Positions 52,704-61,988 of a DNA stretch of 64,000 bases are shown here, in pieces (positions within the stretch are counted from its first letter, which is position 1; every line of letters starts with the position of its first letter). Source of the DNA: CBFFRJ01 sp965644225 (GTDB taxonomy: Bacteria; Pseudomonadota; Gammaproteobacteria; Enterobacterales; Enterobacteriaceae). The translations under genes were made by a program, and so were the position numbers. The stretch spans positions 5,338 to 69,337 of the forward strand of contig NZ_CBFFRJ010000007.1 of the NCBI RefSeq assembly GCF_965644225.1, given 5' to 3'. Under the pieces are notes generated by a model, which made no database searches, had not been told where the DNA came from, and saw only the letters and a list, made by a program, of their open reading frames with translations.

Positions 52704-53111
52704 GGTATTCCTTATAACATTAACAATAAATTATTCTGAAAAAAATAAAGGTCACCTGAGAAATTAAATAATCAGGTTTGAGTTCGACGCTAAGAATGTC
52801 GCTAATAATGACGAGCGGGTTAGTTATGACACATGACAATTAAATAAAACATAAACACACACAAATTCAATTTCCGATTCAAAAACTGACAATGTTAATA
52901 AAAACCATACACTATCAAATTAAGACATCATTAATAACACAAAGTCAGGAAGACAGAGGGAATATAAATAAAAAGACGACATTCAATTACACACCATTAA
53001 CATTAATGACTATTCGAATAAATATAAACAAAAGTTCAACGGCAGAGAAATAACAGCAGGAGGGAGAAAAAGCACCCGACCGCAATAACCGCGGCCGGAT
53101 AGATAATCGGC
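52704..53111. promoter_or_regulatory. AT-rich region between queA and the arginine genes
   Basis: 408 bases, very AT-rich at 52720-53040 and unlike the flanking genes. It should hold the promoter of the arginine antiporter/deiminase pair; the low GC fits acquired DNA or a site for nucleoid proteins. I found no hairpin terminator after queA and no perfect ARG box or FNR site by eye. Confidence 0.5.
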
Positions 53112-54176
53112 TCAGGGGCGTTCTTCAATTGCCTGTGGATTATGGGTAATAAACATGGCATCGCCGTAACTGAAGAAGCGATATTCGTGCGCGACCGCTT
53201 GCTGGTAGGCATGCATGGTGTGCTGATACCCGGCAAAGGCAGAGACCAGCATAATCAGAGTCGATTCCGGAAGATGGAAGTTGGTCACCAGCGCATCGAT
53301 GACCTTGTACTGGTAGCCCGGGTAGATAAAGATTTGCGTGTCGCCAAAGAAAGGCTCAATCAGGCCCCGCTTCGCGGCCTGGGCTGCGCTCTCCAGCGAA
53401 CGAACGGAAGTGGTGCCGACGGCAATCACGCGATTACCCCGTTCTTTCGCCGCCAGTACCGCGTCCACAACGTCCTGCGGCACTTCAGCATATTCGGAAT
53501 GCATGATGTGATCTTCAATAGTGTCAACGCGCACCGGCTGGAAGGTTCCGGCCCCGACGTGCAGGGTGACGAACGCCATCTCAATCCCTTTTTCACGCAG
53601 GCGCGCCAGCAGCGGCTCGTCAAAGTGCAGACCGGCGGTCGGTGCAGCAACGGCTCCAGGCTTCTGGCTGTAGACGGTCTGATAGAGTTCGCGGTCAGCG
53701 TCTTCGTCAGGCCTGTCAATATACGGCGGCAGCGGCATATGGCCGATAGCATTGAGAATATCGAGCACCGGGCGGGCATCGTTAAATTCCACTTCGAACA
53801 GCGCATCATGGCGGGCAACCATAGTGGCGTTGATGCTTTCATCGTCGCCCAGCAGCAGTTCTGCACCCGGCTTAGGCGCTTTGGAGGCACGGATATGCGC
53901 CAGAATACGTTTATCATCAAGCATACGCTCGACCAGCACTTCGATCTTACCGCCGCTGGCTTTACGCCCGAACAAACGCGCCGGGATCACCCGGGTATTG
54001 TTAAAGACCAGCAGGTCGCCGGGATTGAGCTTGTCGAGTAAATCAGTGAAAGTGCCATGCGTCAGAGCGCCTGTCGGCCCCTCCAGTGACAGCAAGCGGC
54101 AACTACTGCGCTCAGCCTGCGGATAATGGGCAATCAGGGATTCAGGTAACTCAAAGGAAAAATCGGTAACGCGCAT
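53112..54176 (-). CDS. queA: QueA, S-adenosylmethionine:tRNA ribosyltransferase-isomerase
   Basis: 354 residues, making epoxyqueuosine from preQ1-tRNA. Starts MRVTDFSFELPESLIA; motifs FNNTRVIPARL, APTAGLHF and HVGAGTFQPVR are complete. E. coli is 356 residues; the C-terminus here is two shorter (NPQAIEERP). Works on the tRNA product of Tgt, whose gene is now 3.3 kb downstream on the same strand. Confidence 0.97.
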   Translation of the reverse strand: MRVTDFSFELPESLIAHYPQAERSSCRLLSLEGPTGALTHGTFTDLLDKLNPGDLLVFNNTRVIPARLFGRKASGGKIEVLVERMLDDKRILAHIRASKAPKPGAELLLGDDESINATMVARHDALFEVEFNDARPVLDILNAIGHMPLPPYIDRPDEDADRELYQTVYSQKPGAVAAPTAGLHFDEPLLARLREKGIEMAFVTLHVGAGTFQPVRVDTIEDHIMHSEYAEVPQDVVDAVLAAKERGNRVIAVGTTSVRSLESAAQAAKRGLIEPFFGDTQIFIYPGYQYKVIDALVTNFHLPESTLIMLVSAFAGYQHTMHAYQQAVAHEYRFFSYGDAMFITHNPQAIEERP

Positions 54177-54329
54177 GACACTAACTCGAGAGGTAATTAA
54201 GAGGCAGGTAGTCTAGTGCCGGGGCGGGCTCCCTGCAACCTTTACCCCTGCGCAGAGTTCATATACTCTGAATAATTCGTGTTGCAGGCAGTCAACGCCG
54301 ACGCAACCTGAATAATAACGAGTCTATAA

Positions 54330-54911
54330 ATGAATTTTCTTGCTCACCTGCACCTGGCACACCTCGCTAACAGCTCGCTTTCCGGCAATTTGCTGGCCGA
54401 TTTCGTTCGCGGCAACCCGGCAGACCACTATTCTGCCGATGTCGTGGCGGGTATTCATATGCATCGTCGTATCGACGTGCTGACCGATAACCTGCCGGAA
54501 GTGAAACAGGCGCGCCAGTGGTTTCGACCGGAAACACGCAGGGTGGCGCCCATTACCCTTGATGTGATGTGGGATCATTTCCTCTCCCGCCACTGGGCGC
54601 AAATCTCACCTCAGGTTCAGTTGAGTGAATTTGTGCGCTATGCCCATGCCCAGGTCAGCGTCATTCTCCCGGATGCCCCGCCACGCTTCGTGGATCTCAA
54701 TGATTATCTGTGGTCAGAACGCTGGATGGAGCGCTATCAGGAGATGGATTTCATCCAGCGGGTACTTAACGGCATGGCCAGTCGCCGCCCGAAACTCGAT
54801 GCCCTGCGCGACTCGTGGCAGGATCTGGACCAGCATTATGCTGCGCTTGAACAACTATTCTGGCAGTTTTACCCGCGCATGATGGCCCAGGCAAAAGCCC
54901 GGACCCTGTAA
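54330..54911 (+). CDS. acpH: AcpH, acyl carrier protein phosphodiesterase
   Basis: 193 residues, the E. coli length (YajB). Removes the 4'-phosphopantetheine group from holo-ACP. The HD-related active-site motif is at the N-terminus (MNFLAHLHLA, with NLLADFVRG). Divergent from queA with a 153-base gap; its stop is 1 base from the end of the convergent DUF3999 gene. Confidence 0.95.
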   Translation: MNFLAHLHLAHLANSSLSGNLLADFVRGNPADHYSADVVAGIHMHRRIDVLTDNLPEVKQARQWFRPETRRVAPITLDVMWDHFLSRHWAQISPQVQLSEFVRYAHAQVSVILPDAPPRFVDLNDYLWSERWMERYQEMDFIQRVLNGMASRRPKLDALRDSWQDLDQHYAALEQLFWQFYPRMMAQAKARTL

Positions 54912-54912
54912 C

Positions 54913-56313
54913 TCAGGCGGCGTTGTCTTTCTGAATATCACGCCAGATTTTGAGCGCCATCCACACCAGCACCAGCACACCCAGCACCAGCACCGCCCAC
55001 ACCAGCCAGGTACGCCACTGGCTTGCCTGTTCGGTCGGTGAAACTGCGCTCAGCCGGGACTCTCCTCCCAGCTTAACAGGCTCGTGCGCCATCGCTTCAG
55101 GCAAGAGGTCGGGAGCGTGTTGCTGGCGTAAACCAGCAGGGATTAAACCTTCCAGCGGCAAAGCGACATCCGTTGCCGCTTTGTTTCCCCAGGCAAGAAT
55201 AAATGGCCCGTTCCCCTGGGCATTAAAAATAAGGTTCAGGCTCTCACGTAGCCCCGACACCTGCGGTAGCGCATCAGGGAGATGCGCATTAATGGTCGTC
55301 AGACGAATGCCCTGCACAAGCTGGCCCGGGAGCGCAATGTCATCCGACATCTGCTCATTAAGATGAAACAACACTTCTTTGCCCAGAGGCTGCCATTTGT
55401 CCTCTGCGCTTGCCCGCCATTCGAGGGCGACCGGCAAAACACCGTCGTTCTCCAGCCTGACAGACAACGCGTTAAGGGGCTGTGGCCGGGACCACTGGTA
55501 CTGCACCTCATCCGCTGAAATACGATTTGCCCACCCGGAAAGGCTCACATTTTCCCCCCGGGTTGCCGAACTGTCCCCAACCCCAACGACGCTGGCACGA
55601 TTGAGGGTTAGCGGAAGTGTGGGGGTATCAAAAACCAGCAGTAAATAACGCGGCCCCTCTGGCGACATCGTGAGCGCGGTAGCGATCTTATTCAACGTCA
55701 GCCGATCGTCCCCGCTGGCAATATCCATCAGCGGCGCATCTTTTTGCAGCAGCCCCCATTCACGCATATCGGAACTGAAGTAGAGCGCGGCTCTGCCCTG
55801 CCAGTTCTCTGCCGGTTTGTCCCAGCCAAGCTGAAGCTGCGAAACGCTAATCGACCCAGCGCTGTTTTCAGGCAACACCAGCAGGTAGCTTTTGCCGACA
55901 CCGTCAACACGCCCGCTTTCCAGCTTGATTTCATAACCGCTGGATGAACGGAGCCAAACGCGCTCGCCCTGAAGATCATCACTGTTCGTCGATTCAACCG
56001 GCGACGTGGTGAGAGGGAAAATACGCAGCTCAGTGGGTGGCAGAGCAACGGTCGCTGTTTTCTGCTTTTCGAGAGAAAAAGGAACCCGCTCTCCCTGGTG
56101 GTTGAACACCCGGACATCACGTAAATCCGGCCAGGCGCTCTGCCGATAGACATCCGCAGGCAGACTCACCCGATACCAGGGAGAGGATTCAGGGGTCGCC
56201 AGCGCCCTTCCCCAGCCATAATCCTGCGGCGTTTCCGCTATATCATCACTGGCAAATCCGCCTGATGCCACACTTAGGAGTGCGCCAATGGCAACATATT
56301 TCATCCATTTCAT
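54913..56313 (-). CDS. DUF3999 envelope protein
   Basis: 466 residues with an N-terminal signal peptide (MKWMKYVAIGALLSVASGGFAS) and one C-terminal membrane helix (about residues 435-457) with a short basic cytoplasmic tail (KIWRDIQKDNAA), so most of it faces the periplasm. Matches the DUF3999 family; the function is unknown. The start overlaps the end of the DUF2339 gene by 4 bases (ATGA), so the pair is translationally coupled and may form a complex. Absent from this place in E. coli K-12. Confidence 0.85.
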   Translation of the reverse strand: MKWMKYVAIGALLSVASGGFASDDIAETPQDYGWGRALATPESSPWYRVSLPADVYRQSAWPDLRDVRVFNHQGERVPFSLEKQKTATVALPPTELRIFPLTTSPVESTNSDDLQGERVWLRSSSGYEIKLESGRVDGVGKSYLLVLPENSAGSISVSQLQLGWDKPAENWQGRAALYFSSDMREWGLLQKDAPLMDIASGDDRLTLNKIATALTMSPEGPRYLLLVFDTPTLPLTLNRASVVGVGDSSATRGENVSLSGWANRISADEVQYQWSRPQPLNALSVRLENDGVLPVALEWRASAEDKWQPLGKEVLFHLNEQMSDDIALPGQLVQGIRLTTINAHLPDALPQVSGLRESLNLIFNAQGNGPFILAWGNKAATDVALPLEGLIPAGLRQQHAPDLLPEAMAHEPVKLGGESRLSAVSPTEQASQWRTWLVWAVLVLGVLVLVWMALKIWRDIQKDNAA

Positions 56314-58991
56314 GATTTGTCTTCCTCACTGAAGGCTGCTGTCTCTTTTGGCGGCAATGGGGAAAAATAACCCACGATCAGCACCAGTACTGCGACGCCA
56401 ATAAAGGCCACGGCTCGCGCCAGACCACCTCCGCGCGCGCTGTCCACTAACATTAATTTGGCAATAACCACACCCAGGAGCGCTGCGCCATACAACCACG
56501 CGCGTCTGGAGCCTCGTCGATTTGCCATCAGCATGACAACCAGCGCCCCCAGCATCCAGAACAGAGCGAAGGTGGTCTGAATTAAGCGCGAATGCCATAG
56601 ATCGGCAATATTCCAGCTTATCGCGCCATAATTTGCCAGCGCGCGGAGCAGGATCCCGTTAAGCCACCAGAAGCTGAGACCCAGCAGGACCAGCGAAACA
56701 ACATTGCCGACCGACGGAGAATAACGAGGGCAATGTGCCACGCAAAAACGCGCCCATAGCCATAGCCCCAGCAGAGCAAAGGCTGCGCCCTCTTCCAGCG
56801 GATTGATAAGCGGCAGATAAAGCATATGAATCACCCTGCCATCCTGCAAATTGGCCAGCAGCAACAAAATGATAAGCAGCGGCAGCAGCGGCAATAATCC
56901 CAGCGTGCCATACACCTGCGGCCAGACGCGAAGTGGCCAGAAAGCGCGACGGATCCCGGCAAGAATAAGCAAGATGACACCGCCCCCGGCGGCCATCATC
57001 AGGCCGCTGCGCCAGGTCTCCATTCCCCAGGGCAATGTGTTAATAAACCAGTACACTTCCATCCCGGCAGCCAGCAGAATAATCCAGCCGAATACAAGAT
57101 GCAGCGCCTGCGAAAACCGGGCAGGCAGCTGTTGTTCTTCGCGGTACAGCAGCAATAGCGCCGAAGGTAGCGCCACGCACCAGGCCAGATTGTGCCAGCC
57201 AGCCGCCAGCACATGCTGGTCGGTAACGAGTTGCCAGAGCAGGACAGCCAGCATCACCGGCCAGAGCAGCCATATGCTAAAGCGCAGAGCCTGCCAGGCC
57301 AGGCGCAGACTGACATATCGCCAGATCCATACTGAGACGCCCACCAGGGTCAGCATGCTACAGGCATCTTTCAGACCCAGCGGCCGCAAAAGTGAGGAGA
57401 GCCCCATAAGCGCCATCAGCCAGAATGCGATCCCACCCGCCAGTAAGACCAGACTGCCAATGGAATGAATACGCCGCCACAGCCAGGCTGCAGCCAGCCA
57501 GGTCGCGCTAAGCACGGTGAAAATCACCAGGATCGAAAGTGCAGTCAGGGAATCGCTGAGCGCCCAGAGTGCACTGCCCAGGGCCAGAACCAGCAGACCG
57601 GTGCCGCTATAGCTCATCCGCCTCTGCCCCTGCATCACGCCAAGCCACAGGATGCCAAGCCCTTCGAGCGCCCACGCCATCGCCGTCCAGCGCGCAGAAA
57701 GCGCCAGCGGAATAGCCAGCGTAGCAAAAGCGCCCCCCAGCGCCAGCGTCGCCAGAACCAGCGGTTTGCCAGCCTGCGGAAAACGTTTTAGCGCAGCATA
57801 CGACACCAGCAAATAGAAGGCGCCAAACCCTAATGCACTCAGCGCCGTACCCCAGGCGAAATGTTGGGTAATGGCGTATTGCATGCCAAACCCCACCAGC
57901 GGCGGGGCAAAAAGCAGCACGCCATCAAGGATCCGTTCACTGCGTTTTTGCGCCCGCAGCGAAAGCGCTACGCTCAATATGCCAAACAGCAGCAGGTTCG
58001 CGAGCAGAAACAGCTGGCAGCTAAGATAGTCATCCGCCTGGTAATTCTGAAGCCCCCAGAGACCTGCCACGCTAAAGGTGAAAAGCATGCCCAGCAGATT
58101 CAGCTCACGCCAGTGCTGCCAGATGCTGATAACAAGAATGCCGATGGAAAGCAGCAGATAAAAAGAGAACAGCGCAATATGGCTACCGCCGCCGGTGGAG
58201 AGCAGAAGCGGCGCGGCATAGCCTCCCAAACTCGCCAGCATCGCCAGACTGAGTGCCCGTTGCAGCACCGCCAGACCAACGCTTGCGGCACAGATAATCA
58301 ATAACAGCGCGAACGCGAGGGTCATCGGCAACATTTGCCAGAGGCGGAAGGCGCCAAAAACGGTCATATAGAGCGCGCCGGTGGCGCCGCCTTGCAGGAT
58401 CAGGGCAAAAACGGGCTGTTTTCGTCGCAGGCGCCAGCCAATGAACAGCATCGCCATGGCCCCGATTGCCGCGAAGACCAGCCGCACCGACAGCGGAAAA
58501 AGAGCATTTTCGACGCTATAGCGGAATAAGAAACCCAGGCCAAGGAATAACAGCACAACACCCAGCTTTGCCAGCGGGTTACCCTGCATAAACCAGCGCA
58601 ACAGCGAGGTGATGACCCCACCGGTGGAACCCGTGGTTTCTGGCATCGCCGAAACCGGTTTGGCCGCAGGTGTCGGGGCCGGATGCCCGCTCCTCGCCCA
58701 GACGTTCTGTGGCTCAAACCCGGCGCGCTCAGGTTCTTCGGGTGTGGGTTCAGGCTCTACAGGGGGGGTAATAAGCGTTGCTGCAGTGGTCGGAGCCTCA
58801 GCCGGTGACTCCGGCTCCGGGCTCAATACCCGCTCGACCAGCCGTTGTTCAAGCGTGTTGACGCGCTGACGCAACTGCCATAGCTCGATTTGCGCGGCTT
58901 TGCTTCTGCGGTATGCCATGATGGCAAGCGTGGGAGCAACCACCACCAGCATCAACATGACAACACCGATTAAGAGGAACAATCCTTCCAT
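56310..58991 (-). CDS. DUF2339 polytopic membrane protein
   Basis: 893 residues from the ATG at 58989-58991 (MEGLFLLIGVVM). An N-terminal helix, then a short coiled coil (IELWQLRQRVNTLEQRLVER), a proline/glutamate-rich linker (about 50-125), and then some 20 or more hydrophobic helices to the end. DUF2339 family, function unknown. Very large all-membrane proteins of this kind usually transport or flip a lipid-linked or polymeric substrate, but there is no direct evidence. Coupled to a DUF3999 protein. Confidence 0.85.
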   Translation of the reverse strand: MEGLFLLIGVVMLMLVVVAPTLAIMAYRRSKAAQIELWQLRQRVNTLEQRLVERVLSPEPESPAEAPTTAATLITPPVEPEPTPEEPERAGFEPQNVWARSGHPAPTPAAKPVSAMPETTGSTGGVITSLLRWFMQGNPLAKLGVVLLFLGLGFLFRYSVENALFPLSVRLVFAAIGAMAMLFIGWRLRRKQPVFALILQGGATGALYMTVFGAFRLWQMLPMTLAFALLLIICAASVGLAVLQRALSLAMLASLGGYAAPLLLSTGGGSHIALFSFYLLLSIGILVISIWQHWRELNLLGMLFTFSVAGLWGLQNYQADDYLSCQLFLLANLLLFGILSVALSLRAQKRSERILDGVLLFAPPLVGFGMQYAITQHFAWGTALSALGFGAFYLLVSYAALKRFPQAGKPLVLATLALGGAFATLAIPLALSARWTAMAWALEGLGILWLGVMQGQRRMSYSGTGLLVLALGSALWALSDSLTALSILVIFTVLSATWLAAAWLWRRIHSIGSLVLLAGGIAFWLMALMGLSSLLRPLGLKDACSMLTLVGVSVWIWRYVSLRLAWQALRFSIWLLWPVMLAVLLWQLVTDQHVLAAGWHNLAWCVALPSALLLLYREEQQLPARFSQALHLVFGWIILLAAGMEVYWFINTLPWGMETWRSGLMMAAGGGVILLILAGIRRAFWPLRVWPQVYGTLGLLPLLPLLIILLLLANLQDGRVIHMLYLPLINPLEEGAAFALLGLWLWARFCVAHCPRYSPSVGNVVSLVLLGLSFWWLNGILLRALANYGAISWNIADLWHSRLIQTTFALFWMLGALVVMLMANRRGSRRAWLYGAALLGVVIAKLMLVDSARGGGLARAVAFIGVAVLVLIVGYFSPLPPKETAAFSEEDKS

Positions 58992-59072
58992 GATTTCACC
59001 TTCATTCCGTAGCGTAGAGAGAGTGTGGCACAAATTGCCAGGAATACGCTATTCGGCCTCAGGTCGGCCAAA

Positions 59073-59372
59073 TCAGAGATGAAAAGCCACTCGTTTCCCA
59101 CCAGGCAATTCAACATCAAGACTCAGCTTACCGCCCATCGCCTCGATGTAGCGTTTAAGCGTTGCCAGTTTCAAGTCATTACCACGCTGCTCTAATTGAG
59201 TGATCGCCGGCTGGCTGACCCCCATAGCTTCAGCAACATGCTTTTGCGACAACTGGAGTTCTTCTCTAATCATCTGCAAACCCGTCTCCAGAACCATCTC
59301 ATCCGCCATCGCTCTGATACGATTCTGGCTCTCTGGCGTACGCGCCTTAATCATCTCGTCTAACGTTTTCAT
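59073..59372 (-). CDS. XRE-family antitoxin (HigA-type)
   Basis: 99 residues with a Cro/C1-type helix-turn-helix (about 35-75: LQLSQKHVAEAMGVSQPAITQLEQRG) and a short C-terminal segment. It overlaps the upstream toxin gene by 4 bases (ATGA). Antitoxins of this class neutralise the HigB/RelE-type toxin and repress their own promoter. Toxin-first order is the hallmark of higBA. Confidence 0.85.
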   Translation of the reverse strand: MKTLDEMIKARTPESQNRIRAMADEMVLETGLQMIREELQLSQKHVAEAMGVSQPAITQLEQRGNDLKLATLKRYIEAMGGKLSLDVELPGGKRVAFHL

Positions 59373-59719
59373 AGGTTCTCCAGTCTCAAGAGGTGCGCCG
59401 AATACTCCCGATCGGCGATATTTATCATCCGGTTATAAAATCTTTTGTCGTTACTCTTACTACCAGCACATAACACGATAGCCTGTCGCAACGGGTCAAA
59501 TGCAAAAAATGCACGTATCGGACAGCCAAAATACTGGATGCGCAGTTCCTTCATATTCTTGTGCCGGGAGCCGTTCACGCTATCGGCATAAGGCCGGGAC
59601 AAAGAGGGTCCAAAGCATTCCAGACGCACCAACTCTGCTAAGATCTTTTCCTGCAAGCCCTCATCCTGCTCATGGAACCAATCTTCAAATAACTGACTCA
59701 GCACAACAGTCCATTGCAT
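59369..59719 (-). CDS. RelE/HigB-superfamily toxin
   Basis: 116 residues of the phage-derived Gp49-like/HigB group. Visible: VNGSRHKNMKELRIQYFGCPIRAFFAFDPLRQAIVL with the basic/aromatic residues of the ribosome-dependent mRNase fold, and the C-terminal KFYNRMI-type segment (KRFYNRMINIADREY). Toxin-first order with a downstream XRE antitoxin. Activity must be tested, but no key residue appears lost. Confidence 0.82.
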   Translation of the reverse strand: MQWTVVLSQLFEDWFHEQDEGLQEKILAELVRLECFGPSLSRPYADSVNGSRHKNMKELRIQYFGCPIRAFFAFDPLRQAIVLCAGSKSNDKRFYNRMINIADREYSAHLLRLENL

Positions 59720-59775
59720 GGCTTAATTCCTTTTACAGGATAAATTTTAACCTATCGCCATTAAATATAATCCAT

Positions 59776-59813
59776 AGCTTATATTTGTTTATATTATAAC
59801 CTGAAGCTTATAT
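59776..59813 (-). promoter_or_regulatory. Toxin-antitoxin promoter with repeated AGCTTATAT
   Basis: Two direct copies of AGCTTATAT (59776-59784 and 59805-59813), spaced 29 bases, flank a -10-like TATAAT on the minus strand (complement of 59793-59798), ~75 bases before the toxin start. This fits an operator bound by the XRE antitoxin. Confidence 0.5.
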
Positions 59814-59906
59814 CAGCAAGTATCATGCGCGAGTTGTCGGTCACAAAATTATTCCTGAACAGGGGACAACAGCGACTGATAATGGCCTGCAAGCCCTGAC
59901 GACCTG

Positions 59907-61724
59907 TTAATTCCCCTGCCAGACGGTGGCCGAAATCGCCGGAAGGGACAGAACCTCATTGTGCAGAGTGCCTTTCCCCTCTTTGCAGTGCCATATTTTC
60001 GCATCCAGTAACGGCGATTCGCTCAGTACCACCTCGCAGGATTCGCTCCGGTTGATGGCCACCATTACCCGCTCCTGCTGCCAGACGCGAAGAAAAACAA
60101 CAACATTTTCCTGCGCGTAAATCACCTGACAGCCGCCGTAGCACAGCGCCTGACTGCGCCGACGCAGTTTGGTCATCCGCTGGTATAAAGCCAGTAAACT
60201 GCTGTCCTGGCGGGCTTTGTCCCATGGAAAAGGTTTACGACAGAAGGGATCATTCGCCCCATCCAGCCCGACTTCGTCGCCATAGTAAATGCAGGGCACG
60301 CCAGGCCAGGTAAACAACCAGATAACCGCCAGCGGCAGACGCGCCACATCCTTACCGAGTACGGTTTTAAAACGCGGCGTATCATGGCTGTCGAGCTGAT
60401 TGAACATACGGAGCTGCTGCTGATGGGATAAGCCGGCACGGTAATTATCCATCCACGCAATGCAGGTTTGGGCATCGATTCGCTGGGGATCCATCGAAAT
60501 ATCGGTGTTCGCAAGAAACGCCCATAATGGGAAAGTAAAGCCGCGATAATTCATGGCGGCATCTTCCGCATCCGCCTGCAGCCACTGTCGCGCATCGCCA
60601 AAGTGCTCACCAACAATATAGGCCTCGGGCTGAGTCTCTTTTGCCGCCCGCGCAATGCCGGTCACATGCTGCATATTATTCCGCGCACCGCCTGCTTCCC
60701 CCAGCATATGCACCACATCGAGCCGCCAGCCGTCCATATTCCATGGCGCTTGTAGCCAGTGGCGTACAATGCTGTCCTCCCCCTGATAAATCTCTTCCAC
60801 CAGGCTTTGCGCCTGGTAGTCCAGCTTGGGCAGACTTGGGTAGCCAAGCCAGTCACGGGCGCGCCCGTCGTCATGAAAACTATACCATTCGCGCCAGCTG
60901 GAGGCCGGATTATGGCAGGCTCCGCTGGTGCCGCGGTTATGTCTGTCAAACCAGGCATGGGAGTCGCCGCTGTGGTTAAACACGCCGTCCAGCACCAGCC
61001 GCATGCCCAGCCGGTGGGTATTGCGTCGCAGGCGAAATAGCGCCTGGTCGCCGCCAAAACGGGCATCAACATGACGATAATCCTCGGTGTCATATTTATG
61101 TACGCTGGGGGCGACAAAAATGGGGTTGAGGTAGAGCGCGGTGACGCCGAGTTTACGCAGGTAAGGCAGCTTTTCGCTGATACCGTCAAGACAGCCGCCG
61201 TAGAATGTCGAACCGCCCGCCTCAGCGGTTAAGGGGGAATCCCATTCACGCAGTACGATCTCCTGCTGCGCGGCATGGTGAAAATAGACCTCATCAGACT
61301 TCTCATGACGTTGCTCACTGCGGGCAAAACGATCCGGAAATATCTGATAAAACACCTGTTCCGCCACCCATTGCGGGCCATTATCAGGATAATCCACCGC
61401 AAATTGCTCCAGCCGCGCAGGGGGAAACAGGCTGAGCCCCTGCGGCGAAAACCACTGCTGACTCCCCTCCCACAGCAACTTAAAGCTGTAGCGGCGTCGC
61501 GGCTGACCGCTCTCCAGCGACAGCGTAGCCCGCCATGCCGTTACCCCGGCTTTTGGCGCAATGCGCACCCGCCGCATAGCGATGGACGTCTCTTCATTGT
61601 CGATTTCGACCCGCAGGGCCACACGCCCCGGAAGTTTGCTTCCGCTCAGCCAGAGTGTGATGACCAGTTGGTCTTTGTTCTGTTTTACAAACGGCGCGAC
61701 AGGCAAATGCCAGGCTTGCAACAT
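59907..61724 (-). CDS. malZ: MalZ, maltodextrin glucosidase
   Basis: 605 residues, GH13 cytoplasmic enzyme removing glucose from the reducing end of maltodextrins. N-terminal beta domain (1-~120), then the barrel with conserved regions DGVFNHSGD, DGWRLDVVHM (nucleophile aspartate), YIVGEHF (acid glutamate) and LDSHDTPR. E. coli malZ is MalT-controlled; the divergent region at 61725-61988 should hold that site, though I could not place a MalT box with confidence. Confidence 0.96.
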   Translation of the reverse strand: MLQAWHLPVAPFVKQNKDQLVITLWLSGSKLPGRVALRVEIDNEETSIAMRRVRIAPKAGVTAWRATLSLESGQPRRRYSFKLLWEGSQQWFSPQGLSLFPPARLEQFAVDYPDNGPQWVAEQVFYQIFPDRFARSEQRHEKSDEVYFHHAAQQEIVLREWDSPLTAEAGGSTFYGGCLDGISEKLPYLRKLGVTALYLNPIFVAPSVHKYDTEDYRHVDARFGGDQALFRLRRNTHRLGMRLVLDGVFNHSGDSHAWFDRHNRGTSGACHNPASSWREWYSFHDDGRARDWLGYPSLPKLDYQAQSLVEEIYQGEDSIVRHWLQAPWNMDGWRLDVVHMLGEAGGARNNMQHVTGIARAAKETQPEAYIVGEHFGDARQWLQADAEDAAMNYRGFTFPLWAFLANTDISMDPQRIDAQTCIAWMDNYRAGLSHQQQLRMFNQLDSHDTPRFKTVLGKDVARLPLAVIWLFTWPGVPCIYYGDEVGLDGANDPFCRKPFPWDKARQDSSLLALYQRMTKLRRRSQALCYGGCQVIYAQENVVVFLRVWQQERVMVAINRSESCEVVLSESPLLDAKIWHCKEGKGTLHNEVLSLPAISATVWQGN

Positions 61725-61988
61725 CGACTTTCCCCTCTGTCAAAAATGGCGTCACTCTTGCACAAATGTAGTCTCGCCAACTCATCTTTTCTGTTTTTTT
61801 ATGGGGTTGAGAGCCAGGGCGCAGAATTTTCCCCCTGCGTATATTTGGCAAAGCCAGATGTGATCTGGCGAGATATTCACCGGGCAAATGCGCGAGTATT
61901 TTCAAACCGGCTTCGTGCTATTGCCCGAAGTCTGTCGCCGGTTCTGTTTTTATACTGTGGGAAACCATAGCCTGAGAAGGGATGTTGA
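61725..61988. promoter_or_regulatory. malZ / 2-hydroxyacid dehydrogenase divergent region
   Basis: 264 bases between the two divergent starts. The part next to malZ matches the E. coli malZ upstream region as I remember it, including ACTACATTTGTGCAAGAGTG on the minus strand. GAAGGG precedes the dehydrogenase start. Confidence 0.45.

Noticed and set aside
61725..61988. MalT boxes for malZ
   Set aside because: Only weak GATGA-like matches were found; none pairs as the usual direct repeats, so no site is claimed.
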